The notes beneath the pieces are model-generated. The model was not told the DNA's origin. It worked only from the letters and a program-made list of their open reading frames with translations, and did no database searches. 64,000 nucleotides of DNA from Ascaphus truei (Eukaryota; Chordata; Amphibia; Anura; Ascaphidae): contig CM071570.1 in assembly GCA_036426205.1 (NCBI GenBank), forward strand, positions 69,527,585-69,591,584, written 5' to 3'. How positions within the stretch are numbered: the first letter of the stretch is position 1; the number at the start of each line of letters is the position of its first letter. The position numbers and the translations under genes were made by a program. This document shows, one piece after another, positions 11,927 to 22,194 of this stretch.

Positions 11927-13124
11927 TAATATCTTATGATATTATTATGACAATATTTATGAAAGCAAAAATTCTAATGACATCTTATGGGACAGCATCA
12001 GTAAAGATATTGTTACTGAAAGAAGTGCATGAACTGTTAGAATGATCAATTGCATGGATTATTTCTTGATTATGCATTTATTTTACAAAGTTTTTTTTAA
12101 TGCTGCTGACCTACGGGAGTAATATTAATTTTATGAACATTGCATTTTTTTTAACACTTTTTATGGATTTCAGCAATGTCATCTACTGTAAATACATATA
12201 CACATAATTTCTCAGCCATGTTTTGTGGATTTGTTTCCACATACATTAGGGTAATTAAATTGGACTGTCATATTAGGAAATATGAATATAGATTTTTCCA
12301 ACATCCTTACTGGCTCTTTGACTGTTACGTTTTGGAGACATTTTATTATTTAGGTATTTATAGGTTATGAACTTTTATAATTTTTTTAATTGCTTGTTTT
12401 TTTTAACTCTTTTTTAAAAATAATTATAATTGATGTTATAACATACACAGAATATGGTGTATGTGAAAATAGCCCTATAAATGGGAGAAATTATACACAT
12501 CATATCACTATATATAATTTTTGCACAATCGAATCCATAAAACCCTGATTTAAATTATAATAATTTTAATGTTTGCTTATAATTTGAACCATTTTTTCAG
12601 CTCCATTAAACACAATACTGTATGTAATACCTCGCTTGTTATGGGCTCACATGTCAGGAAATATTACTGCACTGATTCCAGCCTTGCAATGCTCAGTGCT
12701 TCTTAAGCACACAAAAAAAGGAAAGAAAATCCCATTGGTGACAATTTATAGCGGCTCCAGAAATATCATATTGCATCAGAATTACTCCGCAGTAGAATAA
12801 ATATTGGAGAATTTCTTATAACTTGCATTAAAAAAGTTATGATGGGTAAAAAGGTGACAACCTCCCCCCCTCCCCCCCTCACCGTACAGTGTACACCAAA
12901 TTAAAATATCACTTGAGAGCACATTTGCATGTCTCAGACAAGTCTGCAACCCTGCTTTTCATCATTATCTCCTAGCATGCAATGGTTCCACTGCAGCCAG
13001 GGATTCTGGGAAATTACATGCAAATGAGCACAGAGTGTCACCTTTTGCTTCTAATCCATTCTAACATGGATCCCTATACGCTTGCAGTAATTAAGGCATT
13101 GCCTTTCTTTTTGTTTCCTATCAG
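11927..13124. other. AT-rich, probably 5' intronic sequence of CMBL
   Basis: Long T-runs and short AT-rich frames, no recognisable element. It ends in a good splice acceptor (polypyrimidine TTTCTTTTTGTTTCCTATCAG ending at 13124; 20 bases or fewer of it shown in parts: CTTTTTGTTTCC, TATCAG). Confidence 0.4.
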
Positions 13125-13131
13125 CTTTCCA

Positions 13132-13346
13132 ATGGCGAATGAAGCCCGACCCTGCCCTTGTGAGCTTGGAGATCAGTTTGATTACAAAGGGCTTGGACAG
13201 GAGGTACAAATTGAGCACATAAAGGCATATGTTTCCAAACCTCAGTCCAACACAGATAAAGCCGTGATTGTGGTGCAGGATATCTATGGATGGGAGCTCC
13301 CTAACACTAGATTCTTTGCCGATCTGCTTGCAGCTCATGGATACAC
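13132..13346 (+). CDS. CMBL: CMBL, first coding exon (carboxymethylenebutenolidase homolog)
   Basis: The exon encodes about 71.7 codons beginning [15 protein letters not shown] and ending at ...AAHGYT, closely matching the N-terminus of vertebrate CMBL, a cytosolic cysteine hydrolase of the dienelactone hydrolase family with an alpha/beta-hydrolase fold. Conserved pieces include [25 protein letters not shown] and [12 protein letters not shown]. The exon starts after a splice acceptor (CTATCAG, ending 13124), leaving 7 bases of 5' UTR, so a non-coding exon must lie upstream. It ends at a splice donor, GTAAGA at 13347, splitting the Thr codon after its second base. The start codon is the family's usual Met, with the conserved MANEA context. 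The catalytic Cys, Asp and His lie in later exons that I did not find in the rest of the window, so the next intron may extend beyond it or a small exon may have been missed. The reading frame is clean, and the base composition differs from the transposon debris around it. Confidence 0.93.
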
Positions 13347-13715
13347 GTAAGATATCTATATTCATCATTATTGCATCTCTGGCCTAAGGATTCCCCCAAA
13401 AATGTTCAATGTCAAACTAAACATTTTTCTTAATCCAATGATTAATTCATTAATATACTTAGACACCATCATTTTATATATTGTGTATAGAGTGTAAAAC
13501 TTTGTCCATGGAATTTTACAGAATCAGTGAATCCCCTCGCTCCAAACTGAACAAAGTTTTGGGGAGACAAAGTGATTGGCTCAAGAATATGAAGAGATCT
13601 CACTGAGTCTCCAATCAGATTTAATTACATCAAAGAGAGTGCCATTACTTCTACAATATTCTCCCTTTGGTGTATTTGTAAACAAATGGTATGGCTGAAG
13701 GTGCTGAGGGTATTA

Positions 13716-14067
13716 TATTGTATTGTATGTCTTTATTTATATGGCGCCAAAAGTGTACTCAGCGCTTCACAAAGAATACAGTACAGGGAATTATAATAAT
13801 ACAATAAGTGCAGCAAAATTCAGACAATGGGAAAGGAAATCCCTGTCCCGAAGAGCTTACAATCTAAGAGGTTTGAGGGTAAATTTATAATATAAGAGAC
13901 AGCAGGTGAGGGAATAAGTGCTGTAGATGGGTGTGCTTGGCCACAATGGGTGGTAGGAGTGACTGTGGGACAATAGCCATGAGTGCAGGCTATTGGGATG
14001 CTTGATTTGTGGGGCAAGTTTTAAGGTTGGTCAGTGTTAAATGAAAAGGTTAACACCATTTACAGGG
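13716..14067 (-). mobile_element. L2-like 3' end, diverged copy
   Basis: TATTGTATGTCTTTATTTAT, then GGCGCC and AGCGCTTCACA, match the 3' end (read on the minus strand) of the L2-like LINE at 18866-20600, with the same pentanucleotide tail. Downstream sequence is more divergent (AGAGCTTACAATCTAA is shared). The copy is interrupted by the LTR at 14068 and probably continues beyond 14595. Confidence 0.65.
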
Positions 14068-14590
14068 TGTGGCAGGACGGCCTGTAGCCGAGGTCAGGGA
14101 ACAGTCCACACGTATAGTTTCAGGATAAATAAAAACGTTCAGTGGCTTTATTTCTCCACAGTAACATAACATGCGGGTACACTGTCCCTTTAACAAAATA
14201 AATCCTGCTCCACTTTGGGAGAAAAACTGACTAATAACACAGCAGACCTATCTAGCAGGCTGGCTGGCTAAACCAGAACCACACCATAAGTGTCTGTCTT
14301 AAGCAGTCAGTAAACAAATGAATAATCCTTACTTTAGTTGAAGTAGTCTTTGGTGAAATCCCTCTGGCTAAGGGCTCACGCAGCAGTGTGCTTCTCTCTC
14401 TCTCTCTCTCTCTCTCTGGCAGCTACTGCCAGTCACATGATCCTTATCTACCTTGCTGGCTCTCAGGTGTCAGCTAAAGAGTTCTGATTTCCTAACCTCC
14501 ACCTGAGTTAACCCTTATGAGTGCTGGATGAAGCACTCAGACATATGTCTACCAGGCGTAACTGATAGGAGTTGACTTCACTCTGTCACA
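14068..14590 (-). mobile_element. Solo LTR with 5-bp target duplication
   Basis: The 523-bp unit starts TGTGGCAGGACGG and ends CTCTGTCACA, and is flanked on both sides by CAGGG (14063-14067 and 14591-14595). GGCTTTATTT near 14149 is an AATAAAGCC polyadenylation signal when read on the minus strand, which sets the orientation. A TC microsatellite lies at about 14392-14417. The 5-bp duplication fits retroviral or Gypsy-type LTRs. It is inserted in the L2-like fragment. Confidence 0.85.
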
Positions 14591-14595
14591 CAGGG

Positions 14596-15197
14596 GAAGA
14601 GATGGCAGGGAGCTGTGGGCGAGATCAGGTGTGTATGTCTGGCTTCAGGCTTAGGGGAGATCCTCAGCAGCAGGAAGGAGTAGATAGAGGGTGTGAATAG
14701 AGGATTTGTGGGGGTGATTTTTATTGAGGGTTGTTGGGAGAGAGGTGTATAAATAATGGTGCAGTGGGGAGTGGGGAAGTTGGAGAGAACAGGGACATTC
14801 ACCAAGGAATGAGGAAACAGTAAACGGAAAATGCAATAAGGAGGGCATAGTGAGATACGGGAGGAGAGACTTCCCAGTTATTGGAGGATAGGAATAGTAC
14901 AAATAATCACAGCTTTTAGAAAGTAAAGTTCTCACAGTTGTAAAGTTGTTGTTCAGAGTCCAGATCTTCCTCCAATCTTCACCTCCAATGTCAACGCCAA
15001 GATTAACTCCACACACTTAAATGTTACATTTTGATGTTACACAGCCATATGGCTCACAGCCAAGGTATCCTGCCTTAAGTATTCTAAAACACAGTCACAT
15101 TGACTAACAATTAAGGGAGGAGTCTGCCTAATCAACTCAGACACACCAAATTGTTAATTAAATTTTAGGATCTTGCAAATTGATTGAAGGAAACATA
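14596..15197. other. Unassigned; possibly continuation of the L2-like repeat
   Basis: G/A-rich on the + strand up to about 14830, then AT-rich. No TIR, LTR or gene identified. Confidence 0.3.
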
Positions 15198-15285
15198 CCA
15201 ATTAATACATTTTAAAATCTGTAGCTATTGATAGTAGAATCCAGCTCACACATACCAATTAATACATTTTAAAATCTGTAGCTGT
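15198..15285. repeat. Direct repeat, 34-bp units 54 bp apart
   Basis: ACACATACCAATTAATACAT followed by TTTAAAATCTGTAGCT occurs twice, at about 15192-15226 and 15246-15282, a local tandem duplication. Confidence 0.85.
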
Positions 15286-15392
15286 AGAGGGTAGGTTCAG
15301 ACAAAGCTTTCTTTATTTCATGCAGAGGAAATTATTTGTTTAATCTGTTTTACAGAATTGCACTATATAATGCATATATGTGTGTGTATATA

Positions 15393-15475
15393 CAGGTAAA
15401 CCCCGTTATAACGCGGTCCTCTGGGTCCAACCCGAGACCACCGCGTTAGTAACGGGGTCGCGGAAAAAAAAATGG
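15393..15475 (+). mobile_element. Tigger-like (pogo) terminal sequence
   Basis: Immediately after a TA comes CAGGTAAACCCCGTTATAAC and, after a short gap, GAGACCACCGCGTTAGTAAC. The pattern of a CAG-start followed by a GACCACCGC hairpin partner is the arrangement seen at the ends of Tigger1 elements. The matching right end was not found; the element may be broken by the minisatellite that follows. Confidence 0.6.
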
Positions 15476-15496
15476 CCGCCGCATCAACGCATATTC

Positions 15497-15880
15497 ACCT
15501 CGCGGGACAGGAGATGGGAGCGGGGATGTCCCTCCGGTCCCCGCTTCCCCCTGTCACTGCGTGACAGGCCGCGGGACAGGAGATGGGAGGGGGGATGCCC
15601 CTCCGGTCCCGGCTTCCCCGTCACTGCGTGACAGGTGATGGGAGGGGGGATGCCCCTCCGGTCCCGGCTTCCCCCTGTCACCGCGTGACAGGAGATGGGA
15701 GGGGGGATGCCCCTCCGGTCCCGGCTTCCCCCTGTCACCGCGTGACAGGCCGCGGGACAGGAGATGGGAGGGGGGATGCCCCTCCGGTCCCGGCTTCCCC
15801 CTGTCACCGCGTGACAGCCTGCGGGACAGGAGATGGGAGGGGGATGCCCCTCCGGTCCCCGCTTCACCTTCTCCCCACCG
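15497..15880. repeat. GC-rich minisatellite, six units of ~50-70 bp
   Basis: Units contain GACAGGAGATGGGAGGGGGG, ATGCCCCTCCGGTCCC and CTGTCACCGCGTGACAGG. Unit starts lie near 15500, 15570, 15629, 15686, 15750 and 15821. Longer units add GCCGCGG. Open frames on both strands through this array are artefacts of the repeat. Confidence 0.9.
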
Positions 15881-15929
15881 TTGTCCCCGCTGCCTGCGCA
15901 GGAGGAGGGAGGGGGGAGCGGGTGTTGGT

Positions 15930-16276
15930 GCTGGTGTGTGAGAGTGTGTGTGAGTGTGTGTGAGTGTGTGTGAGTGTGTGTAAGTGTGTGTAAGTGTCTG
16001 TGAGTGTGTGTAAGTGTGTGTAAGTGTGTGTGAGTGTGTGAAAGTGTGTGTAAGTGTCTGTGAGTGTGTGAGAGTGTGTGAGAGTGTGTGAGTGTGTGTA
16101 AGTGTCTGTGAGTGTGCGTAAGTGTGTGTAAGTGTGTGTGTGAGTGTGTGTGAGTGTGTGTGAGTGTGTGAAAGTGTGTGTAAGTGTGTGTAAGTGTATG
16201 TGAGTGTGTGTAAGTGTGTGTAAGTGTGTGTGAGTGTGTGAAAGTGTGTGTAAGTGTGTGTAAGTGTCTGTGAGCT
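15930..16276. repeat. TGTGAG/TGTAAG microsatellite
   Basis: About 350 bp of GTGTGTGAGTGTGTGTAAGT-type repeat with few interruptions. Read on the minus strand it produces a spurious His/Thr-rich frame. Confidence 0.95.
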
Positions 16277-16289
16277 TGCCCCTTTCCTA

Positions 16290-17040
16290 GGGGCTTCATC
16301 ATTGCTCTTGTGTAGCGATCCCCTTAATTGTCCCTAGCTTGCCTCTTTCCTTAATATCCCCTTTTGATACTCCTCTGTGTGTTTACACCTCCCAGCTTCA
16401 TGCCCTACCTCTGTCTCTCTCTATCTCCTTCTCATCTCTCTCTCCTTGTCATATCTTCTTCTTTAGCTTACGTTCTCGTTGCCACCCAGTCACTTACTGT
16501 GTTCTCCCCACTCCTGGTTCCATCCTCTCTTCCTTTCCTAGTATGTCCTGCTTGTACCTTCTGCTTCCCTCGTTCCCTCTACCTCTCTCTTATCTACCTC
16601 CCCCTTCCTATTCTATCACCTTCGTCTCTCCTTCCTCTAACGGTGCCCCCCTCAGATTTCTCCCCCCTCTATCTACATACTTGAACCCTCTACTTTCTTT
16701 GTTAACCTAATCTTTCCCCTGCGTTCTATCTATTCTTTATCCTGCCTACCTGCTCCTTCTCTCTATCTTCTGCCTTATCCTACATTAATCCTACTTTCCT
16801 CTTTCCCTCAATTATCCAATAACCTCCTATCATCTCTTTCTGATCTTACCTGCATCTTCCTTCGTCTCCGTCGCTTCAGTGCTGTCTTCCTGTTTTCCCT
16901 CATTCCCTTTAAACTATCTGGGACCCCCCTTTTCCCCACCTCTCAATTCCTCCTATGCACTTGTACCTCTCTCCATCTTCCTCCTCTATCCCGCTACCTC
17001 CCAAACCTTCTCCTCTTATCCGTTGCCGTCTTTTGCTGTC
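16290..17040. other. Pyrimidine-rich region between microsatellite and promoter-like block
   Basis: Strong C/T bias on the + strand for about 750 bp without internal periodicity or recognisable domains. It may be the purine-rich 3' UTR of the minus-strand L1-derived element, or the 5' part of a plus-strand element that has the YY1-rich block at its end. Confidence 0.35.
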
Positions 17041-17180
17041 CTCCGCAGCTTTGATCTGTTTAAATTTGCCCGCCGAGAGCTGGGACTGTCTAAATCATGC
17101 CGGTGTGGGCCTTTTCGATTTCCCCGTTCCGGCGCGTCTTGGCCACCTCTCGGGTCCTTCTGTTTCTCCTTGCCTCCTCC

Positions 17181-17448
17181 AAGATGGCGTCTGTTTTGCC
17201 GGTTCCACCTCCTTCCTGCTGACGTCTTTCCGGGCCGCCGCCATTTTGGATCCGGCCTTCTCCTGATGCAGAGGTGCTCGCGCGCTCTCCCGGCTCCCGC
17301 CCAGACCTGCCATCCGGCTCCTGCGTGTCACCGTGGACTCCATCTGCCTCGTGTTTCACCGCCATCTTCTGCGACGAGCTCCATCTTGGACGTCATGGGG
17401 AAATCAGTTTTTTCTTCATCCCCACGATCCGGACTCTTAGGAGGTAAG
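17181..17448 (+). promoter_or_regulatory. YY1/CRE-rich promoter-like block ending in splice donor
   Basis: YY1-type motifs occur at 17181-17189 (AAGATGGCG), 17236-17249 (CCGCCATTTTGG), 17360-17369 (GCCATCTTC) and 17380-17389 (TCCATCTTGG). CRE-like motifs occur at 17220-17226 (TGACGTC) and 17389-17395 (GACGTCA). The block is CpG-rich and ends in GAG/GTAAGT with the donor GT at 17444. This combination is typical of a non-coding first exon, either of a transposon 5' UTR or of an exapted promoter. No partner exon is identified. Confidence 0.45.
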
Positions 17449-17605
17449 TGAGTTTGTAGCTTAATAGCTAGCCATTTTCAGCAGTCTATTAGGGCGTACA
17501 GCAACAGTGTCTCTTTCAACTGTGAACGATGGGACCTTTTGTAGTTAACTTCGCAGCACAACCAAACAGCTGCATAACTCTGAACTTTAGTTTTGATTCA
17601 TAGCT

Positions 17606-18566
17606 TTAGGTTTTATCTTTCTGCGCTCGGGGGGACTTTGGGGTCTGTGACCAGATGGGGTCCGGGGTTGGACTCGCCGGGTCAGCAGCTATGGGGCCGT
17701 CTGCTAGTCCCAGTTTGCCCAAGAAAGAGGGTCCATCTTCCGGGACCTTGATGGTGAAGGATCTGCCTCCCCGAGCTACTAGTAAGCCGAAGGGGAAGGT
17801 CCACCGGTATCTGACTCCTTTCTCCCTCAGGGCTCTGGTGATGGGCAGTAGGTTTCTCCGGCGGGCCAGTGTTATTGGGGACAGGTCCTGGAACACCGAG
17901 AGCCGCACTCCTTCATGTTCCACAACAGGTAGGGGCCTGGTTTTATTAAGTATGGTTTCTTTTGTTTTGTAATAGTGTAAACGTATTACTATGTCCCTCG
18001 GTTGCTCGTTTTGTAAAGGTTTAGCCCTCAGTGCCCTGTGGCATCTGTCCATTGCCAGGGTGTCTTTCGGGTTTTCAGGGAGCAGTGTCTCCATCCAGTG
18101 TATAATATATTCCTCACAGTCCAAGACACTCTCCGGGACCCCTCTTATCCTGAGGTTATTTCGCCTGTCGCGATTTTCAGCATCTTCTTGACGCTCCTTT
18201 AATTCATTAATTTGTTCTTGTAAATCAATAGTTTTTTTTTTCCTGTCTCCAGATGGCTCTTATAGATTGGTCCACCTTTGTTTCCAGAACTCCTGTCCTT
18301 TCCCCCAGTCCGGACACTTCCCTTTTCAGCTCTTTTATTTCAGCTTGAAAGAAAGCTTTAAGATCAGTGCAAAGTCTAGTTATGTCGCATTGTCTTGCCG
18401 GCAGTTGTTCCTGCAGGGTTAATTCCTCCTCCTCCCTGTCGGGTTCAGTTTCTGAGCCGGCGTTTGAAACCGGCGCCATTTCTGAGCCTGCACCGCGCGG
18501 CCCCTGTCTGCCAAAATATTCTGGTAGCCCTCGTTTTTTCGTCGTTTTCGGGGTCTTCCGCGACAT
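17606..18566 (-). pseudogene. L1 ORF1, nearly intact with one frameshift
   Basis: LINE-1 ORF1p is an RNA-binding chaperone that trimerises by coiled coil and binds the L1 transcript. The frame starts at ATG 18566-18564 (MSRKTPKTTKKRGLP), runs through a Glu-rich coiled-coil segment (LKAFFQAEIKELKREVSGLGERT), and breaks at a run of ten T (+ strand, 18232-18241). One base fewer restores the frame into LQEQINELKERQEDAENRDR and then RNNLRIRGVPESV, the classic start of the L1 RRM domain, followed by a C-terminal domain (RDIVIRLHYYKTKE, FQDLSPITLARRR) and stop at 17606. Total about 320 codons, which is a normal ORF1 length. Upstream to about 18710 lies a short 5' region with a CGCGCATGCGCC NRF1-like site. 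No ORF2 follows; downstream sequence is pyrimidine-rich. The homopolymer slip could be real or an assembly error. HAL1-like ORF1-only elements are a possible analogue. Confidence 0.82.
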
Positions 18567-18857
18567 CCTGGTTAATTGTTTAATCTTTATATGGGTTTGT
18601 GTGCTGTTTGGTGTGGGTTTTGGTAGATTTTGCTCGATATTTCGGGAAGCGAGGCAGGGAGCTCTCAGACTAGGCTGCCATACTCCTTGCCGTCGCGCAT
18701 GCGCCACTATAAAAACTATTTTAATGACCTATATGGTAAAACTATTAACGTGAACTAAAGAATAAAAACAGCTGCAGTGAGCAAACGTGGTTGAAACAAT
18801 GTGAGGGTATGTGAGTGTTTAAACTGCCAATGGTGTGCATTTAAACAATCTGAATTA

Positions 18858-20600
18858 ATTGTATTGTATTGTATTGTATGTCTTTATTTATATAGCGCCA
18901 TTAATGTACATAGCGCTTCACAGCAGTAATACATGTGGTAATCCAATAAATAACAGATAATATAAATAACAGATCATGGGAATAAGTGCTTTAGACATTA
19001 AGGAAGAGGAGTCCCTGCTCCGAGGAGCTTACAGTCTAATTGGTAGGTAGGGAGACCGTACAGAGACAGTAGGAGGGAGTTCTGGTAAGTGCATCTGCAG
19101 GGGGCCAAGCTTTATGTGCCATGTGTTCAGAATAGCCACAGTCCTATTCATATGCTTCTTTAAGCAAGTGTGTCTTAAGGTGGGTCTTAAAGGTGGATAG
19201 AGAGGGTGCTAGTCGGGTACTGAGGGGAAGGGCATTCCAGAGGTGAGGGGCAGTCAATGAAAAAGGTTTAAGGCGGGGGAGGGCTTTAGATACAAAGGGG
19301 GTAGAAAGAAGACATCCTTGAGAAGAACGCAAGAGTCTGGATGGTGCATAACGAGAAATTAGGGCTGAGATGTAAGGAGGGGCAGAAGAGTGTAAAGCTT
19401 TAAAAGTGAGGAGAAGAATGGAGTGTGAGATGCGGGATTTGATCGGAAGCCAGGAGAGGGATTTCATGAGGGGAGATGCTGAGACAGATCTAGGAAAGAG
19501 TAGAGTGATTCTGGCAGCAGCGTTAAGGATAGATTGTAGGGGAGACAGGTGAGAGGCAGGAAGGCCGGACAGCAGGAGGTTACAGTAATCAAGACGGGAG
19601 AGAATGAGGGCCTGAGTCAGAGTTTTAGCAGTCGAGCAACAGAGGAAAGGGCGTATCTTTGTTATATTGCGGAGGAAAAAGCGACAGGTTTTAGAAATGT
19701 TTTGAATGTGAGGGGCAAATGTGAGAGAGGAGTCGAGTGTGACCCCAAGGCAGCGTGCTTGGGCTACTGGGTGAATGATCGTAGTTCCAACAGTAATGTG
19801 GAAGGAGGTAGTAGGGCCAGGTTTGGGAGGAAGTATGAGGAGCTCTGTTTTAGCCATGTTGAGTTTAAGGCGGCGGAGGGCCATCCAGGATGATATAGCA
19901 GAGAGACATTCAGAAACTTTGGTTTGTACAGTAGGTGTAAGGTCGGGTGTTGAGAAATATATTTGTGTGTCGTCAGCATAGAGGTGATAATTAAACCCAA
20001 AAGATGTTATTAGGTCACCTAGAGAGAGTGTATACAGAGAAAAGAGAAGAGGTCCCAGGACAGAGCCCTGGGGTACCCCCACAGAGAGATCAATAGAGGA
20101 GGAGGAGGTGTTAGCAGAAGAGACACTGAAAGTACGATGGGAGAGGTAGGATGAGATCCAGGATAGAGCTTTGTTCCGAATGCCAAGAGTATGGAGAATG
20201 TGAAGGAGAAGAGGGTGGTCCACGGTGTCAAATGCTGCAGAGAGGTCGAGTAATATGAGCAGAGTGTAATGACCTCTGTCTTTGGCAGCATGGAGGTCGT
20301 CAGTTATTTTAGTGAGGGCTGTTTCCGTGGAGTGAGCAGTACGGAAGCCAGATTGTAGAGGGTCTAGGAGAGAATAGGTGTTGAGAAAATGGAGCAAGCG
20401 AGCGAATACAAGACGTTCAAGGAGCTTAGAGGCAAAAGGCAGGAGGGAGACAGGCCGATAGTTAGAAAGACAGGTAGGGTCAAGCTTGCTGTTTTTGAGT
20501 AATGGTATGACTGTTGCATGTTTGAAGGAGGATGGAAAGGTTCCAGAGCAGAGGGAGGAGTTAAAAATGTGCGTGAGCGTAATTTCTTGTAGCAACCTAC
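18858..20600 (-). mobile_element. 5'-truncated L2-like LINE with intact RT frame
   Basis: The element ends (3') at the pentanucleotide run ATTGTATTGTATTGTATTGT near 18858-18878 and is 5' truncated near 20592, where homology to reverse transcriptase stops inside the frame. The 3' UTR spans 18880-19143 and contains ATAGCGCC and AGCGCTTCACAGCAG, shared with the copies near 13.7, 34.3 and 56.4 kb. Confidence 0.85.
19144..20592 (-). pseudogene. L2-like reverse transcriptase, about 480 codons, uninterrupted
   Basis: Reverse transcriptase of a non-LTR retrotransposon, which copies element RNA at a nicked target. In order on the minus strand: [58 protein letters not shown] (first catalytic Asp), [22 protein letters not shown] (active-site YADD at about 19,970-19,980), [14 protein letters not shown], then [30 protein letters not shown]. 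The frame remains open upstream of about 20592 to 20904, but those 104 residues show no homology and are read-through into flanking sequence. The endonuclease domain is missing, so the copy cannot be autonomous. The clean frame suggests a comparatively young insertion. Family assignment to L2 rather than a neighbouring clade is moderately certain. Confidence 0.85.
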
Positions 20601-21335
20601 TGTAGTAGGTGTAAATGGAAATGATTGCTAATAGTAACCATGAGGGTGTAAATGCGTGATCAACTGCAAAACATCCTACAGTATATGCAGCCCATACTGC
20701 CTGTATTATTGATTCCAGCAGTGTCTGATATACTGTAGTTGGTATTGAAATCCTTTTGGAAGTGTGGGATGGACTCATTTCAATATACTTTGCATAACCA
20801 TTAGCATATCTCCCAGCCAGGTTTTTCAAATATATACAACTTGAGACCCTACTAAATTTGAAAGTCTTTCTCTCATATTGGTGGGGTGGGACGAATTTCG
20901 TCAAAACAAGCAGCGGAATTCTGGGGAATGGATTTGGACTGTTCCACTCATCTCTAATTAGAAGTGGTTATAAATAGAGTGCTGTGCAAGCCTATGCATT
21001 GTAACAGACCTAGGTCTATTACTGTGTGAGACACTAGGAGGAGCAAACAGCTGAACTGCGGTGTTTCTTACCCAGGGTTGCAACAGACTAACCCTAAGGG
21101 TGCCATGTGAAAGAAACCTTATTATGAGTGCTTTTAGTGTGCCGTATCAATGCTGCAATGTTTCTGAATTTATTGTTATGAAGGATATTGCAATACATTT
21201 AAAATAACAGAAAACCTTACTTTTACAATTACATTTACAAACCGACCTCACCATAACACAAATTATAAGTGTAACATGGTCTGTATCTTTTGGCCTGCCT
21301 CTCCTCCCTGTCATGTAACTCCTAGCAGTCTAGGA
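20601..21335. other. No feature recognised
   Basis: Non-repetitive AT-rich sequence; only the read-through of the neighbouring LINE frame. Confidence 0.35.
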
Positions 21336-21939
21336 TGTGACAGGTTAATCTGTGGGCTTTTTGACCCCCCTTATGCCCCTCTTATTAGTGACAGAAGTGT
21401 GGTGGTGACTCATGGCCTGTGTAAGCCTATCAGAGATAGGTATAGACCATGAGCCCGCACCTTCTGGTTCCTCCTGAGAGGGAGTCTCGGATTTAGTCAG
21501 CCCTGCTCTGGAGGAGTAAGAGAGTAGTAGAGCTGTGAGTCTCTCCCATCGCTGGATGAGCGTGCTCACCCCAGGCCCTGGGGCTGGGGGAACATCTGAT
21601 TCAACCCATAGATGCCCTGTAAGATTTGGGGCAAGCACCATCCAGAGGTCTGGAACCTCTGAGACTCTGCACCGCTGTGAGGAAGAACTGCAGTGAATGC
21701 ATGTCAATAAAGACCCTTGCTCATTATAATCCTGTCTAAGAGACAGTCCTTTGGCAGGAGGGATGACATGTGCAATAGTGGGGGCTGATTTCAGGACACC
21801 CTGGAGCCCACTAAGGCTGGAGGCGCTAACCACCAAGATAAGGACTAAAGAGAAAGAACCTAAGCCTGTCCTGATCTCCATACCAACGCAGATCCAACTC
21901 AGCTCTCCTGATCCTAAAAGGTATCCGCACCACACAACA
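21336..21939 (+). mobile_element. LTR of a retrovirus-like element
   Basis: Starts TGTGACAGGTTAATC and ends CACACAACA, with a polyadenylation signal CAATAAAGACC near 21705. It is followed directly by GGTAGCAGAAG, which resembles the complement of the initiator Met tRNA 3' end. The segment GGCTGGAGGCGCTAACCAC (about 21815-21833) recurs in the LTR at 38403-39092. A long minus-strand frame across this LTR is not a gene. No internal coding region follows, so the copy is truncated or is a fragment. Confidence 0.6.
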
Positions 21940-21950
21940 GGTAGCAGAAG
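21940..21950 (+). promoter_or_regulatory. Primer-binding-site-like sequence (tRNA-iMet type)
   Basis: GGTAGCAGAAG directly after the LTR end. The expected complement of vertebrate initiator tRNA-Met begins TGGTAGCAGAGG, so one mismatch and the first base differ. The same core GGTAGCA follows the related LTR at 39095. Confidence 0.5.
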
Positions 21951-22194
21951 CTGTGTATCTCCCACTGGGGGGCGGGGGGAGGGGGGAAACAGTACTACAT
22001 CAGTGTAAAATTGTATTGTAATTAGATACTTAGTTTACATTTCTACCCAGTTTTATAGGAATTGAAATGTGACAATTGATAAAATGATTGGGTACTGTAC
22101 CCAGCAATTGGATAATCTCAAAAGGAGTATGTATGGAAAAAAAAAAAAAAGTTGAGAAATACAGTACTGGCTTAGTGAGAAATCTGATGTAAGT

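Noticed and set aside
15484..16302. 272-codon minus-strand frame rich in His, Thr and Leu
   Set aside because: It runs across the GC minisatellite and the TGTGAG microsatellite; the peptide is a translation of the repeats.
16339..17451. Long + strand frames up to 190 codons
   Set aside because: Pyrimidine-biased composition, no recognisable domain; overlapping frames are open on both strands.
20593..20904. N-terminal 104 residues of the long L2-like frame
   Set aside because: No LINE similarity; the 5' truncation falls at about 20592 and the extension is read-through of flanking DNA.
21345..21965. 206-codon minus-strand frame
   Set aside because: It lies antisense across an LTR with its own ends, polyadenylation signal and primer site; no protein similarity recognised.
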